Assembly: GCF_035222275.1 (NCBI RefSeq)
Contig: NC_085883.1
Coordinates: forward strand, 1,240,001-1,304,000
DNA: 64,000 bases
Source: Podospora bellae-mahoneyi
Taxonomy: Eukaryota; Ascomycota; Sordariomycetes; Sordariales; Podosporaceae
Direction of reading: 5' to 3'
The position numbers were made by a program, and so were the translations under genes. The notes below the pieces were generated by a model. It had not been told where the DNA came from, made no database searches, and saw nothing but the letters and a program-made list of their open reading frames with translations. Positions 10,773 to 22,222 of this stretch are shown here, one piece after another. Each line of letters begins with the position of its first letter. Position 1 is the stretch's first letter.

Positions 10773-13198
10773 ATGAGGTTCATCAAGACAATAGCCATGC
10801 TGGCTGCTATGGGCTCCGATATTGGAATCGGTGCTGCGTCGGTGTTTAGGCCTACCAAACCACCAGCCGTTCCACTGGCCGTCAGATCGCCATATCTGAA
10901 TGCCTGGCTACAGGGCGAATCAGGATGTGTGCTACCTGGCGAGTGGCCACGCTTCTGGACGTGAGGCTCCCATGACTCTACCTTGAAACCTCATAGTGCT
11001 AAGACAAATCCCAGGGGAGATATCCAAGGATGGCAAGGATATGTGGCAGTCGACGGCGTTGCCTATAACTGGATGGGGGGCGCCCCTGGCCCAGGCCCAG
11101 TCAACCAGCTATCACTGGAGTACACCTCAACAAAAAGCATCTTCACCTTTGATGTGGCCCAAAAGATCACCCTGACTGTCACTTTCCTCTCGCCGGTATA
11201 CCCTGACGATATACAGCGGCAGTCTCTGCAGTTCTCATACGTAACTGTCACGGCAAAATCCTCTGATGGGGCCTCGCACAAGGTCCAGGTATACATGGAT
11301 GTGTCTGGCGGTGAGTAACACGCTGGATAGCTGTTTCCTTTACCTTGACTGATCGTTCTTATAGAATGGGCCAGTGGTGACAATTCCGAGAAGGTGCAGT
11401 GGGAATTTGGCACCGAGAGTAATCTTTACTATCTCAAGTTCTGGCGCGAGAATCAGCACGAGTTCAAAGAAGCCAACGAAATTGCAAGTTGGGGAAATTG
11501 GTATCTCAGTACCGGATTCCATGAAGGTGTAAGCTTTGGCCTGGGAGATGTTAAATCCTACAACGCAGACTAATCATTCGTTGGACAGTTGACGTGGCAA
11601 ATTGGTCAAGATACCACCGTGCGGAACCAGTTTGCTGGCAACCTGACTCTCAGTAACTCCCAGGAGTCTGAATTTCGCCCGGTCAGCGAGAACTGGTATG
11701 CCTTCACATATATCTGCCTTTCTGTCCCGATACGCTGCTGCGGATAGTTGAGCTTACAATGTTTCAGGCCTGTGTTTGCGTTCTCTCATGATTTGGGCAA
11801 CATCAAGGACGACGAGGTTGAAAGGATCTTCACCCTCGGTCTTATCCAGGATAATGTCATCCACTTTGCCAGACAAAACAACACCCTGGAGCCTGTCCAG
11901 GGACTGTGGATGTCCTTTTACAACAACAGTGACATGGAGGCTGTGGTCTCTTTCTACAACGACTACAGGCATGCCGTAGAGACAATGTCACTCCTAGACC
12001 AACGGATTGAGAAGGATTCGGTGGAGGTAGCTGGGCAGAACTACTCCCTTATCACTACACTTGCTCTTCGCCAGACTTTCGGTGCTTTCCAATACGCCGG
12101 AACGCCGGAGAATCCATATATTTTCCTCAAAGAAATCAGCTCCAACAGTGACATTCAGACAGTTGATGTCATATTCCCGGCGTTCCCAATATTCGTTTAC
12201 CTCAATGCCACCTTGAGCAGATATCTCCTGGACCCTTTGTTCGAACACCAAGAAAGTGGTTCATACCCCAACAAATATGCCGAGCATGACTTGGGTACCT
12301 TCCCTGTGGCCAAAGGCTACCCCAGCGGAGACGACGAGGCCATGCCATTGGAGGAATGTGGTAACATGATCATCATGTCACTAGCATATGCTCAACGCAC
12401 CGGCGATACGGGGTACCTAACAGCCCACTACCCAATACTGGCACAGTGGGCTCAGTATTTGATCGAGGACTCGCTTGTTCCTGCCAACCAGTTGAGCACT
12501 GATGACTTTGCTGGAACATTAGCGTACGTATACCTTGCCTCAAAGTCCGGTCTGATACTGACAGTCCCCGTAGAAACCAGACCAACCTGGCCATCAAGGG
12601 CATCATCGGCCTCAAGGCCATGTCCCAGATTGCCCAGCTCACCAACAACACGGACGACTTCAAAGACAAGGCCGAGGACTATCTTATGACTTGGAAAGCG
12701 TATGCCATCAACTATGACGCCAGTCCACCTCACACTACGCTAAGCTACGGAGACAAAGACAGCCATGGTTCGTGGTTCACGCACCCCTTGTTCATCCACT
12801 TCCCTTCGCTAACTCTTTCTCTTCTCTTCTCCCAAGGAATTCTCTACAACATCTACGCAGACAGGCTGCTGGGCCTCCAGTTCGTTGACCAGTCTGTCTT
12901 TGACATGCAGAGCGACTTTTACCTGACCGTGGCGAACGAGTACGCTGTCCCGCTTGATACAAGACACACCTGGGCAAAGTCAGACTGGGAAATGTTTGCG
13001 GCGGCGGTGGCTAAGAACGAGACCAAGGAGATGTTTATCGACAAGCTGGCGGAGTGGGTGGGGAAGACTACGACCAACAGGGCGATGACGGACTTGTTTG
13101 ATTCGATTACGGGTGATTACCCGTCGGGAGGGCCGACGTTTGTGGCGAGACCGGTGATGGGGGGGATGTTTGCTTTGTTGGCTTTGCCAAAGGAGTAG
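10773..13198 (+). CDS. gtaA: secreted glutaminase A (GtaA family)
   Basis: Seven exons (10773-10960, 11015-11310, 11365-11528, 11589-11695, 11768-12523, 12574-12767, 12837-13198) give 688 aa, about the usual length of Aspergillus GtaA (about 690 aa). The N-terminus is a hydrophobic signal-like segment followed by VFRPTKPPAVPLAVRSPYLN, typical of the family. Further family blocks are FWTGDIQGWQGYVAVDG, EWASGDNSEKVQW, WPVFAFSHDLG, GTPENPYIFLKEISSN, VDVIFPAFPIF, GDDEAMPLEECGNM, NQTNLAIKGIIGLKAMSQ, SYGDKDSHGILYNIYADRLL, LDTRHTWAKSDWE and ARPVMGG. The family hydrolyses glutamine to glutamate and ammonia outside the cell. The exon 2 acceptor at 11014 was chosen because it restores WTGDIQGW; an upstream AG at 10996 would add seven residues. 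Intron 6 uses the unusual donor GTTCGT. Confidence 0.95.
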
Positions 13199-14056
13199 AA
13201 TGAGATGGTGGGGTAGGGAAGGGAAGAGAAGGGGTGTGTGTTTTGCTCTGGAAAGAAACAAGGTGTGATGGCGAGGGGATTAGCTTGGCTAGTGTTGATT
13301 GAGTGGACCCTTAAACCATATAAGAGGTTGGGTGTTGGTGTTTCTTGTGTAGTGATGCGGTGATGTTTTATGTTATGAGCGATAGTAATGGGACAAGAGC
13401 TTATGAAATAGAGAGTGTAGTCTATTCAGAATTCATCAAAGCACGCTTACCTATGACATCTCTTTCATTCCAGCATAGAGGTAGATAGAGCAGGGCTTCG
13501 TTATGATATCTCTTTTATCACAACATTTTCAGCTTGGATGAGTACGGTCTACTACCATTCAATATTTAGATCAGCATCGTCTGTCACTATCACTGTACTT
13601 GTATTACCTACTTAACTTCAAGAAAATAGTGCTACCATTGAACTGTGAGGGACCATTGAACTGTTAGGGTCACTGCCCATTAAACTGTGCCTACCTACCT
13701 GTTAAACTAAAACCAACGATTTTGACATCATTGCTGAGGTTTCAATTTTTCGAGGGCGAACTTCTAGAAAATGCAAGACAAGACCACTGACATTAGAAGA
13801 CCATTCACCCACTCTGCGGCTAATTCCTGACCGATTTGTCAGGACAGTTAGGCCACACCGCGCAAGAGAGGTTAGGTCCTGCTCCAAAGCTAGACGCTTG
13901 CGAATCTCCTTCATCTCAGCACATGACGAGCAGCGGTTACTTGCCGTATCCCCTTCGTCCCCAATAAAGAAGCATCATGGCTAACACAATAATATATTTA
14001 GTATGAGTAGCACTTCATTATGGATGTCCTTCATCCCAACATACATCGAGCAGCAC
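13199..14056. other. intergenic with decayed repeats
   Basis: No coding frame is convincing. The stretch holds an 18-bp short repeat at 13634-13669 and several copies of a degenerate unit of about 44 bp (separate entries). It separates the convergent 3' ends of gtaA and the DNMT5-type gene. Confidence 0.6.
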
Positions 14057-14110
14057 TTAATCACGGTATCTCCTTTGTCCCGGCACATTAAAGCAGTGCT
14101 TACTCACAAT
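13439..14110. repeat. degenerate ~44-bp repeat units, scattered
   Basis: At least five imperfect copies on the plus strand share a core like GAGCAGCACTT, 4-6 variable bases, GGTATCTCCTTCATCCC, then AACA. They start near 13439, 13488, 13928, 14005 and 14048, with a partial copy near 14093. The copy at 14048 lies at the very end of the DNMT5-type open frame. Copies differ at many positions, so the array is old. I do not recognise the family. Confidence 0.6.
13634..13691. repeat. 18-bp short tandem repeat
   Basis: ACCATTGAACTGTGAGGG is followed directly by ACCATTGAACTGTTAGGG, then a more diverged copy (CCCATTAAACTGTGCC). Confidence 0.75.
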
Positions 14111-17100
14111 AACTCCGTTCTCACCGCCGTTGACGTTGTCAAAGTATCTCTTGATGGCCGGGTTATCGACCTGGTGCTCACGAAGAAGCCGGTCCTCATC
14201 CGTGTGTGCCATCATGAAGTGGTACACATACACAGTCTTCGTCTGTCCGTACCGGAGGCATCTGCCCTTGGCCTGGCGAACCGTGATGGCCTGGTGGTGC
14301 TTGTTGGGGTGGAAGTAGGGGTTGGCAAAGATGATGTGGTTGGCGACGGTGAGGTTGCTGCCGGCGCTGGTATCATTGTCAATGTTGAGGAGCATCACAT
14401 TGCCCCCGATTCCTGACTTGAACTTCTCCAACATAGCAGACGTATCCCTCGAGCTGGTGACTAAAGCCAGGTTAGTGGCCTTGGGATCTATCTCCTTGAT
14501 CCTGGACCACAGCTTCTCGAGGTAGGACTGGTACTGGCCGAATACCAAAACACGCTCATCTTTGGCGATGATGCTTTTGACCAGCTCCATCATGTGGTCC
14601 ACCTTGGACATCTTGACGTTGTCGTTGAGTTCGGTGCAGGGGATGACTGGGCGTTCCTTGATGAAGGACGAGCATTTCCTGGCAGGGCAGAGCCTTGCCG
14701 TCTGTGGATGGCGACAGGCAGAACACAAGATGTGTCCACAGGCAACCACGATGTAAGACTGGCTCGCGGAGGTCAGGGGTCTCCCGCAGCTCTCACCATC
14801 GCAGGTCCTTGATTGCAGCAGCTGGTCCCTGTCCGGAGAAGTCGAGAACTGGATAAACTTGGGCATGAATGCGAGTTCCTTCGTGGCGTTCTTGAAGTCG
14901 CCCATGGTCTTCATCAGCTCGGCCACCGTCGATTTGAACTCTGAAAGCATCGCGGACTTATTTTCTGGATTCTTGAAGGTACCGTCTTTAAGGGACTGGG
15001 GTCTGCCGTCGCGGTAGGCACCTCCACGACCTATGTTCTTGCTATGTTCCCAGAGTGCTTGACGGAGCTTGGGTACGGCGCCGTGAGATTTCAGGTTCAA
15101 CTCCACTGCTTTGGACACTAGCTGGCTCCTGGTCGTACTGGCGCTGACGTGGAGACCTTCGGCATCAAAAGGTAGGCATTTTTCGTCATCATACTCAGGT
15201 CTGTCCGGCATGAGGTCTCTGTGCGCATGGCAAAATTCAATCAGTTCCTTGACAGTCCAGTTGCCGAGGGTCGTTTTATCCTGGTCCAGACCATTGCGAA
15301 TATCAGGCAATGGCATATTAGGCCTGGGGTGAAACAGAGGCTCCGGATCAAAGCCGCCCGGGAGAAGGGGGGCCTTTGCCAGGGGAGTGTTGATGTGCAG
15401 TGTGCGGCGTAGAGCACAGAGGTCTTCAGCAAGCCGTACCGCGGTCTCGTTGCTGACTGTCTTGGGAATCTCGATCTCCGCTTTGTCGAAGAAGTGCAGC
15501 CAGGTAAAATGAGCCTTGGACTGATCGTACCCGTCCACCCAGGGACCCTCGAATTCTTTCATGGGTTGGGCAATGATAGCGGCAGGATCGACGGTAGGAT
15601 CAGTCGGAAGACAGCCGTTGACCATGGCATGAGCCACACAGTTGAACACTTCTTCTCCTCCCCCGTAGTGCCTGAAGTCTCCTTCCCTTGCCACATTCAC
15701 CTCTTTACAGAGGTATTGGAATGAGCACATTGCTGCTTCTTTTTGCAGGTTCTCTTGTTCTTTTTTGACTTCATTGCGGTAGAGGTAAGTAAGCCATTTA
15801 TTGAGCCACACAGCCTTATCCCAAAGAAACTTGACGGACGTTGCCAGTCGGCAATGGGATCTCGTGAGGGAGTTCTCGAATTCTGGAAGTGTCAAGGCGC
15901 GAGACACAGCCACCACATCATTGGCCAACAGACCCAACATCATGGTCGTAGACTTGGTTGAATCCCCCATATCTTCTTTCGAGTAGTCTGGCTGCTGGCG
16001 TACGTGACTGGATATGGCTGCAAAGTCCATGTCGGCATCGAGGGCTTCCTGGTGCGCCATGTAGTAGCGCGCTGCCGTCACTCCTTTCATGCGGACAGGA
16101 AGAACCACCTCCACCGAAGAGAGAGCCGTGCCACCATCATCGGTAACGCGGTTGGCGCGGAAGAATTGCCGCACGAAGGCCTGGGCCTGGGAGTGTCTCT
16201 CGTGGGCGAGAGAAGCACTCTTGAGCGCGGAGGAGTAGGCGTGATACTCCTCGCTCTTGGAAGCAGGTTCCAAGACCGGACCACCAGTGACGGCCGGGAG
16301 ACCGGGCATGATGCGCGGTTCGGGCCGCGCCAGGTGAACGCCAAAAACCTTGGCCGTCTTGCAGACCTCGGAGAGGCCGAACACCTTGGGCGTACCCGAG
16401 AGGAGCCACTTCGCGTTCGCGACAAGGTTTTCAACAAAGAACGGGATGTTCTTGTTGTCCGCCTTGTGGTCGTATGAGCACTCGTCCCATACGACACGCG
16501 CGAAGCTGCAGTTGTGTAGCCACGAAACGCACCAGGGCGTGCGAGCGCCCGGCACTTGCCCCCCCCTTCTTCCTTCTTCGCCGGCGAAGCTGGGACTTTA
16601 TCCCTTGGGGTTCTCTGGTCCTTCCGCCGGCTATCGGGAACGATCTTGGCCAGGAAAGCCTCACGTTCCGACGCCTGCAGACCAAAGAAACGGCGCTCGG
16701 CTGCGGCGTTGTCTTTGCCGCCTGCAGCCGCGAGCTTACTGGCCGTCAGGATGCGCAGGTTGCGCAGAGCCTGACGGTACCAGCGCTCACGCGCGCGTCC
16801 CGAGAGATCCTTGAATGGGGGATCGAGATCACCCCATCCAAACCCCCACAGTTTCTCGAAGAACTTGTCACCGAGGATCTTGGAGCTCATGATTATGAGC
16901 TCCGCCTTCCTCAGGACGTCCAACTTCCGACCGAGGTAGAACTGGGCCACTGTTTTGATGACAATGACCTGGCTTCCGACCTTCAGACCGAGGAAGTTTT
17001 TCGCTTCGAGAGACCACTGCTCCGTGAGGTGCTCAGGCACCACCACAAGAGTCGCCGAAAGATGGATGAAGAACTCATTCTTCTCATCTTCGGCGAGGGG

Positions 17101-20100
17101 AAGTCCCACTTCTTTGAGCTCTTCGTACTTGGACTTGAGCTCCTCATGCCAGCACTCATCAACCTGGCGACGCTCCTCGATAGAGGCCTCACGGTCGAAC
17201 CAGCATCGGGAATCGATCAGAGCAAGTGTCACCACGGTCTTTCCGTATCCAATCTCGTGAGCCGCCACGCCACCTCGAGAGCTGTAGGGAAATCTGGTCG
17301 GCCAAGTCGCTTTTCCAACAACACGGACGGAGAGAGGGGTCACCACCTCCTCCTCAATCTCGGTTTCTAGGAATGGCTCGGGCTTTTCCTCGCGGAGAAG
17401 CATCCACAAAACAGCATTTCGTTGACTGTCGCGAAGCTTGTGACGACCGGCTTGGAATCGAGGTGGGTTGATCATCCTGTACTTGTCGGCTTCGTCGTAC
17501 TGGATCCCGTGTCTGTTGCTGTCATTGCAGGGCTTGATGAGAGGATGGAAGCCCGGGAAGCTCATGTTTCGGGGCTTGGCATGATCGATATAAACCTTGA
17601 AGTAGGTCTCTGCAGACTGGATTTCCCTGCTGCCACTTGGTACCGTTCTGTGTGCTTGTAAGAGGTATGCATAGGCTCTTGAGGCCAGAACTTGGGGCTG
17701 CAGTGTGGCTATGAGACACAATTCGGGATCTTGAAGCTGGGCAGCGATGGCAATGGCTCGTGGCATGTTGAGGAGAGTCTCCTCAAAGTCTTTGGCTTCA
17801 TCAGGGTCTTCAACAGCTAAACGCTTGCCTTTTGTCTTGCTGATGTGGATCTCAGGTGGTGGCCTTGACCATTGCTCAGACCGGTCGATGCGAATCCAGT
17901 CAGTAAAATGTTTGACTTCTTCACGAGGTCCGCCGAGATTCTGGGCTCTGAAGGCATTTGCAGCGAATGCAAAGTCATGCAAGAAGTCTTCGGTGATGTT
18001 GGAGGGAACCATGATGAACTGTCCCGGAGTTCCATGAGCCTCGAGCATATGCCTTCGAGCGGCCGACAAGGGAAATTGGTCAACATTGGCAGTTATTTCA
18101 GCAAGGACAAAACGTGAGAAGTGTGGAGGGCTAGTAGCGTTATCCCCCAAAGACGACATAGGTGTAACATCTTTCGTTTGTCCCCAGTGAATTTCAGTAG
18201 CTTCGAGACGTTCCCAGATACTGAGGGAGTGGTCTTGCTGAATCTCGGTCCAATATCCTGGACTGAAGAGTGTTGTCTCGCCAATGTGCCCAACGGGAAA
18301 TGTGGTGAGCTTCAGATCCGGAAGAGCCTGGATGTAGGTATCCCTGATCTCATGGTAATCAAGCTTGCGCATCTCACTTGACCAGACCAGAGAATCCTCT
18401 GTAGCAGGACCGGTCCGAGAGCATTGGCGGAGGATGAAAGTCGGCTCCGTCTGATGGAACTCGGGTAGGCTGACGTATAGCTCATTACCGGCTGTCCCGC
18501 ACTCGGGTGCATGCGCATACGTGCCCGAGACTTTGTCTCTTACTGTGGCGAACTAGGCCTCGGCAAGATGTGGTAGACCTTCTGGCTTCTGCGGAATGGA
18601 GATACGGACCGCAGTGCTGGAATCTCTCTCGAGGAGGGCGGTGATGTTGATTCTGTCTGGGATCCAAAACGACCACTTGATGTTGTGGACTCCATTGACG
18701 CTCATGTGGAAGTCGCCGCGAGCAATGGGCGAGCTCGGTTCAAACGTCCTAGGGAGGGTGGGCGGATTGTCGAGGTTCGAACCTGGGTTGTGATGAATGA
18801 ACCAGGTAGACTTTCCATCTGGGTGGATAACCAGACGGGCGATGGTCCTTCTGGACTTGTATGTGGCGGTGACGACTTCGCTGACCTTGATCTCTCCAAA
18901 GAAATAGCGAGTTTTGCTGGCCAGGATCTCGCAAGCCGGGGGCTGTTTCATCCCTTGAAGCTCAGGCAGGTTATCGGGAAAGATTCCAAGCACGAAGGCT
19001 TGGGGAAGGTGGTTCTTGAGGGACGCCTTACCCCCATCAGAGGATACTTGAGCCGCTTCTTCATCTGAAGCTCCGGGGGAATGGGTCCTCCAGGGTTCGA
19101 GCTGGTGAAGGGGATTCCCACTGCACTCCTCACAAACGGTTGTTTGGCATGTCCGGCAGATAAAATAGCTAGGAATCCCATCTTGATCCGAAACAATGGG
19201 TGGTGGGCAATGACACACGCGGATCATGTCACGAACAAGTCGATGCACAGTATCGGGCTCATACACGACTGATGTAGTCGAGGGCTGCTGGATGCCAGGC
19301 TGAAGAAGCAACTTCTGCGATCTCGTGTAGTGCTTGAACCGCGAGGCGAGGGGACCGCTGACGGTGTCGAAGAGTGTAGGAAAATGCCGGTGAATTGCAA
19401 GGAGAGCTGCATGCGTGGCTGCGCCGACTACGGTGACTGTCATGGCATTGCCGGCCAGATCACGAAGCTGCTCTTGAGTTTCAGACGAAATCGCCATCTC
19501 GTTGACGGGCATGCCTTGAAGAGCCATGGCCTCTGTGCCAGTGATCGGACGCATCAAATCTGTGACAATGGGGGCGCCGCTGGGGGTGATGCAGCCAATG
19601 ATGCCCAGAGATTGCTTGAGATTGCTGACGGAACCAGTACGGTTGAAGGGGGTGCATCTGTCGACGTTTTGGCTGACATCAATGACGCAGGTCTTGTGAC
19701 CGAGATGGATTCCCGCCTTGTTGCCGGTGGCTTCGATGATGTCCATTGTGTCGATGGATCGGCATGTTTGTTGTAACCACCAGCGACGCCATGATTGCGG
19801 CGGAAGCTTGGGACCGATCACCTTGAGGTTTCGCATCATCTTTTGGCTGAAGGGGTTGTCGTCCATTTCAAGTTCGTGAAGGCTACGCTCAGCTGCATGG
19901 CGAAGACTGCTCGTGCCCCAATCCGAGTCTTTGGTCGTACGAGGCTTCTCCATATCAGCGCGGGCCGTGATCGTACCGATGTCGTCTGGCAGCTGGAGAA
20001 ATGAGGCGACAGATGCCGAGGGGGCACGTTCAAGGCTCTTCATGGTTTCTCTCCAATGAGCTATGATCGACTCGGCCTCTTCCAACGTGGGGCAGCCAGG

Positions 20101-21139
20101 AGAAGAGGCGGCGTCAGTGTCAATTGCCATGAGATACCCACGTTGGCGTGTTTGCGGCAGATAGTACCGCTTGCTATCGACCTGAAGGTATTCGGCCTTG
20201 TAACCGATAAGTGGGAAAATCCGTTTGGTGTACATGCACCAAGGAGCGCCGTCGACATTTTCAAGGATGACGATCTTGGGGCGTCTCTCTTTGATGAAAA
20301 TGAGCGCCGAAAAGAACGTGCGTATCGATTCACCAAGCTTCGCGTCCACCATGCCATCAAGGCATTCGTCGAGAACTTGGTCAAAATCTTTGTTTCGTCG
20401 CACTGGGTGCGTTTTGTTAATGTCTTTGTCCTTCTTCTTCTTGTTGTCATCATCAAGAAGCCATTTATCGAGAGTTTGGAAAACGCCAAGCTTCTCTTCG
20501 GTCTCCTTTTTGTTTGCTTTGGTCATGTTGATATTCAGACTAGAATAATCGACACATGAGCAACCGCAGAAGAAAATGTCGATCTTCTCCTGGGGAATCT
20601 CAACCTTGGAACCGCCTGCGGTGAGACTGTGGCGCCGGGTTAGCCGAGTGGCATCACAGCATCAGGTTATAAACTTACACTTTTCCATCCAGCTTGCTGG
20701 CAGCCAAAGCCAAATCTGCAACATCGCGGTAGATAATTGTCGGGGCTGGTAGATTCCTTCGAATGAAGCCTTGTTTGAAGGCCTCGATCTCACAACTGAA
20801 CTGATGAACTAGCTGAAACGGTGTCGGATGCCCAAGAATCTCAACAGCCTTCATCAACGCCTCTAGAGCAATGATGGGGGCATCAGTGCCGGAGCAGACA
20901 GTCGCCACCCGCAAGATGACTGTTTTCTTGGAAGGCGGCGGAACCCGAGAGGCCATGTCGAAGAACATGTCTCCCACTTGGGTCAACGGGGCAACGCCGG
21001 TGAGAATGGCGGACTCTTTTGTGCTCGAAGCTTGAGCATCAGCAATTTGCTTGTCATTGTTCGAGGAGGCTGGCTTCTTCTTGGTCTTTATGGACGACTT
21101 GGTCGCCTCCAAGTTGTCGGCTTTGCGCTTGGGAGGCAT
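14057..21139 (-). CDS. DNMT5: DNMT5/RAD8-type cytosine methyltransferase-RING-SNF2 ATPase; frame interrupted
   Basis: Exon 1 is 21139-20679. A 52-nt intron (GTAAGT..CCACAG) leads to exon 2 from 20626. Together with downstream frames this gives about 2,340 residues, near the size I recall for Cryptococcus Dnmt5. Domain order: basic tail 1-70; methyltransferase motif I (VATVCSGTDAP, about 79-87); motif IV loop FFCGCSCVDYSSLN with candidate catalytic Cys178 (20554-20556); motif VI ILENVDG (about 276); motif VIII QTRQRGY (about 312); a Cys-rich knuckle (CHCPPP..CRTCQTTVCEEC, about 620-660); SNF2 lobe 1 with Walker A EIGYGKT (about 17240) and Walker-B-like VVWDECS (about 16485); RING (14665-14813); helicase C with QAKGRCLRYGQ (about 14250). 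DNMT5 enzymes maintain CpG methylation using ATP. No N-terminal chromodomain is seen. Two interruptions: a TAG at 18555-18553, in frame with coding sequence on both sides, and a frame change at the C8 run 16559-16566. A 63-nt intron (GTATCT..CCACAG) could remove the TAG. The last 15 residues are repeat-derived. Reading it as two genes is possible. Confidence 0.82.
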
Positions 21140-21839
21140 GTTGTCTCTACCAAACTGAATTAGCTGTTATTCATATATCCGGATAAGTATGCTAAAATGC
21201 ATCGGATGTCATACTCAAGACCAGGACCCTTGTTGTTGAATGTCTGAAAAAACACAAGTCGGAGTTGGAAAATTTGGAGGAGGAAAAAGGTGCAAGTAAA
21301 CGAAAGCAGTGCGGGAGGGTAGTTGTGAAAAGTCGCAAGGCTCCGAGGCTGACCCGCTTCGGCCCGGGCGAGGGCTGGCAATTAGGGCGCGGAGACCGGG
21401 ATCGTGGAGACGGGGGCAACCGTGGAGACGGGAGCAACCGTGGAGACGGGAGCAACGAGCCGGCGAGAACCGCAAGGGCGTAGTAGAAAACTTAGAGAAG
21501 ACTTGGACGTGGGCAGCATGCTTTGAGAGAATGATATGAACATGCCCAAATGGTCAAGTTGGATTGAGAGATTCAGGGGTAGGTAAACAATATTGATATT
21601 GATGATGTCCCGGCCAGGCTACGGGGCTCAGGGGCAAGTAAACAACATGGAAGCGCTGTGAAGTTAACGCACCATTCATGCTTCAGCACCTAACGTATAA
21701 AGAAAGAAGTTGATCTCCATAACAAAACAGCAACATCCTTGATATGTCCTGAGAAAGGGACAGCGCTAGCACATAGCTTGTATATGTTGCATCGAGGCCA
21801 ACGACATCTTAGCTATCACTCCGACAAGCGTCTCCATGT
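21140..21839. other. upstream region of the DNMT5-type gene
   Basis: Non-coding as far as I can see. It contains three exact or near-exact 18-bp tandem units at 21403-21456 within a GC- and purine-rich patch, and AT-richer sequence from 21540 on. It should hold the DNMT5-type promoter and the 3' flank of the small gene that ends at 21840. Confidence 0.5.
21403..21456. repeat. 18-bp tandem repeat, three units
   Basis: The unit CGTGGAGACGGGAGCAAC occurs three times head to tail. The first copy has one change (G for A). A diverged partial copy precedes it. It lies about 270-320 bp upstream of the DNMT5-type start codon. Confidence 0.9.
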
Positions 21840-22222
21840 TCATGCTGAATGAGCGTTGAAGCAGAAGATGTGAAAAAGAGCTGGGTTAGTGCCTGTCGAG
21901 AAAGAAACAAGAAGCGTGAAAGCTGAGCCGCAATAAAGGACGGCAATGACTTTTGTTTCATGCTGCATCTGGCGGATGGGCTTCTGCAGTAACATGGCGC
22001 AGGAAATGTGTCTACCCATAACCGCATCACTTACCAAACCCCAAAACACAAGGTCTCCAACCAAAGCTGACAAGAAGTTGGAAGGGGTCATGGGAATGCC
22101 TTACACACATTCTTACCAATGAAGGAAGTGATGTACCACAAAGCTCGAGCCCAGGCGTTGAAGATCAGAGAGCCACGCCAGCCCATATAACGATAGGGAG
22201 GCCGGGCATACCATGATACCAT
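21840..22222 (-). CDS. small predicted membrane protein, three exons
   Basis: The model is 22222-22117, 22066-22035 and 21983-21840, total 93 aa. Intron 1 (GTAAGA..TTGTCAG, 50 nt) is strong. Intron 2 (GTAAGT..CTGCAG, 51 nt) is a multiple of three and could be retained, giving 110 aa. Exon 1 starts MVSWYARPPYRYMGWRGSLI and continues into an aromatic hydrophobic segment (FNAWARALWYITSFIALVGD), followed by LVFWGL. A second hydrophobic segment (VIAVLYCGSAFTLLVSF) is near the C-terminus. It probably has two or three membrane spans. I do not recognise the family. Support is the clean donor/acceptor pairs with phase agreement and the membrane-type composition. It is divergent from the 2H phosphoesterase gene. 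It could still be a chance reading. Confidence 0.45.

Noticed and set aside
20639-20660. tRNA-like A-box (TTAGCCGAGTGG) on the plus strand
   Set aside because: It lies inside the short intron of the DNMT5-type gene, no B-box follows at a usable distance, and no cloverleaf can be drawn.
14057-21139. Two independent genes (a methyltransferase and an SNF2/RING helicase)
   Set aside because: The frame is the same on both sides of the TAG, the summed length fits DNMT5, and the domain order is that of the fused family; kept only as an alternative.
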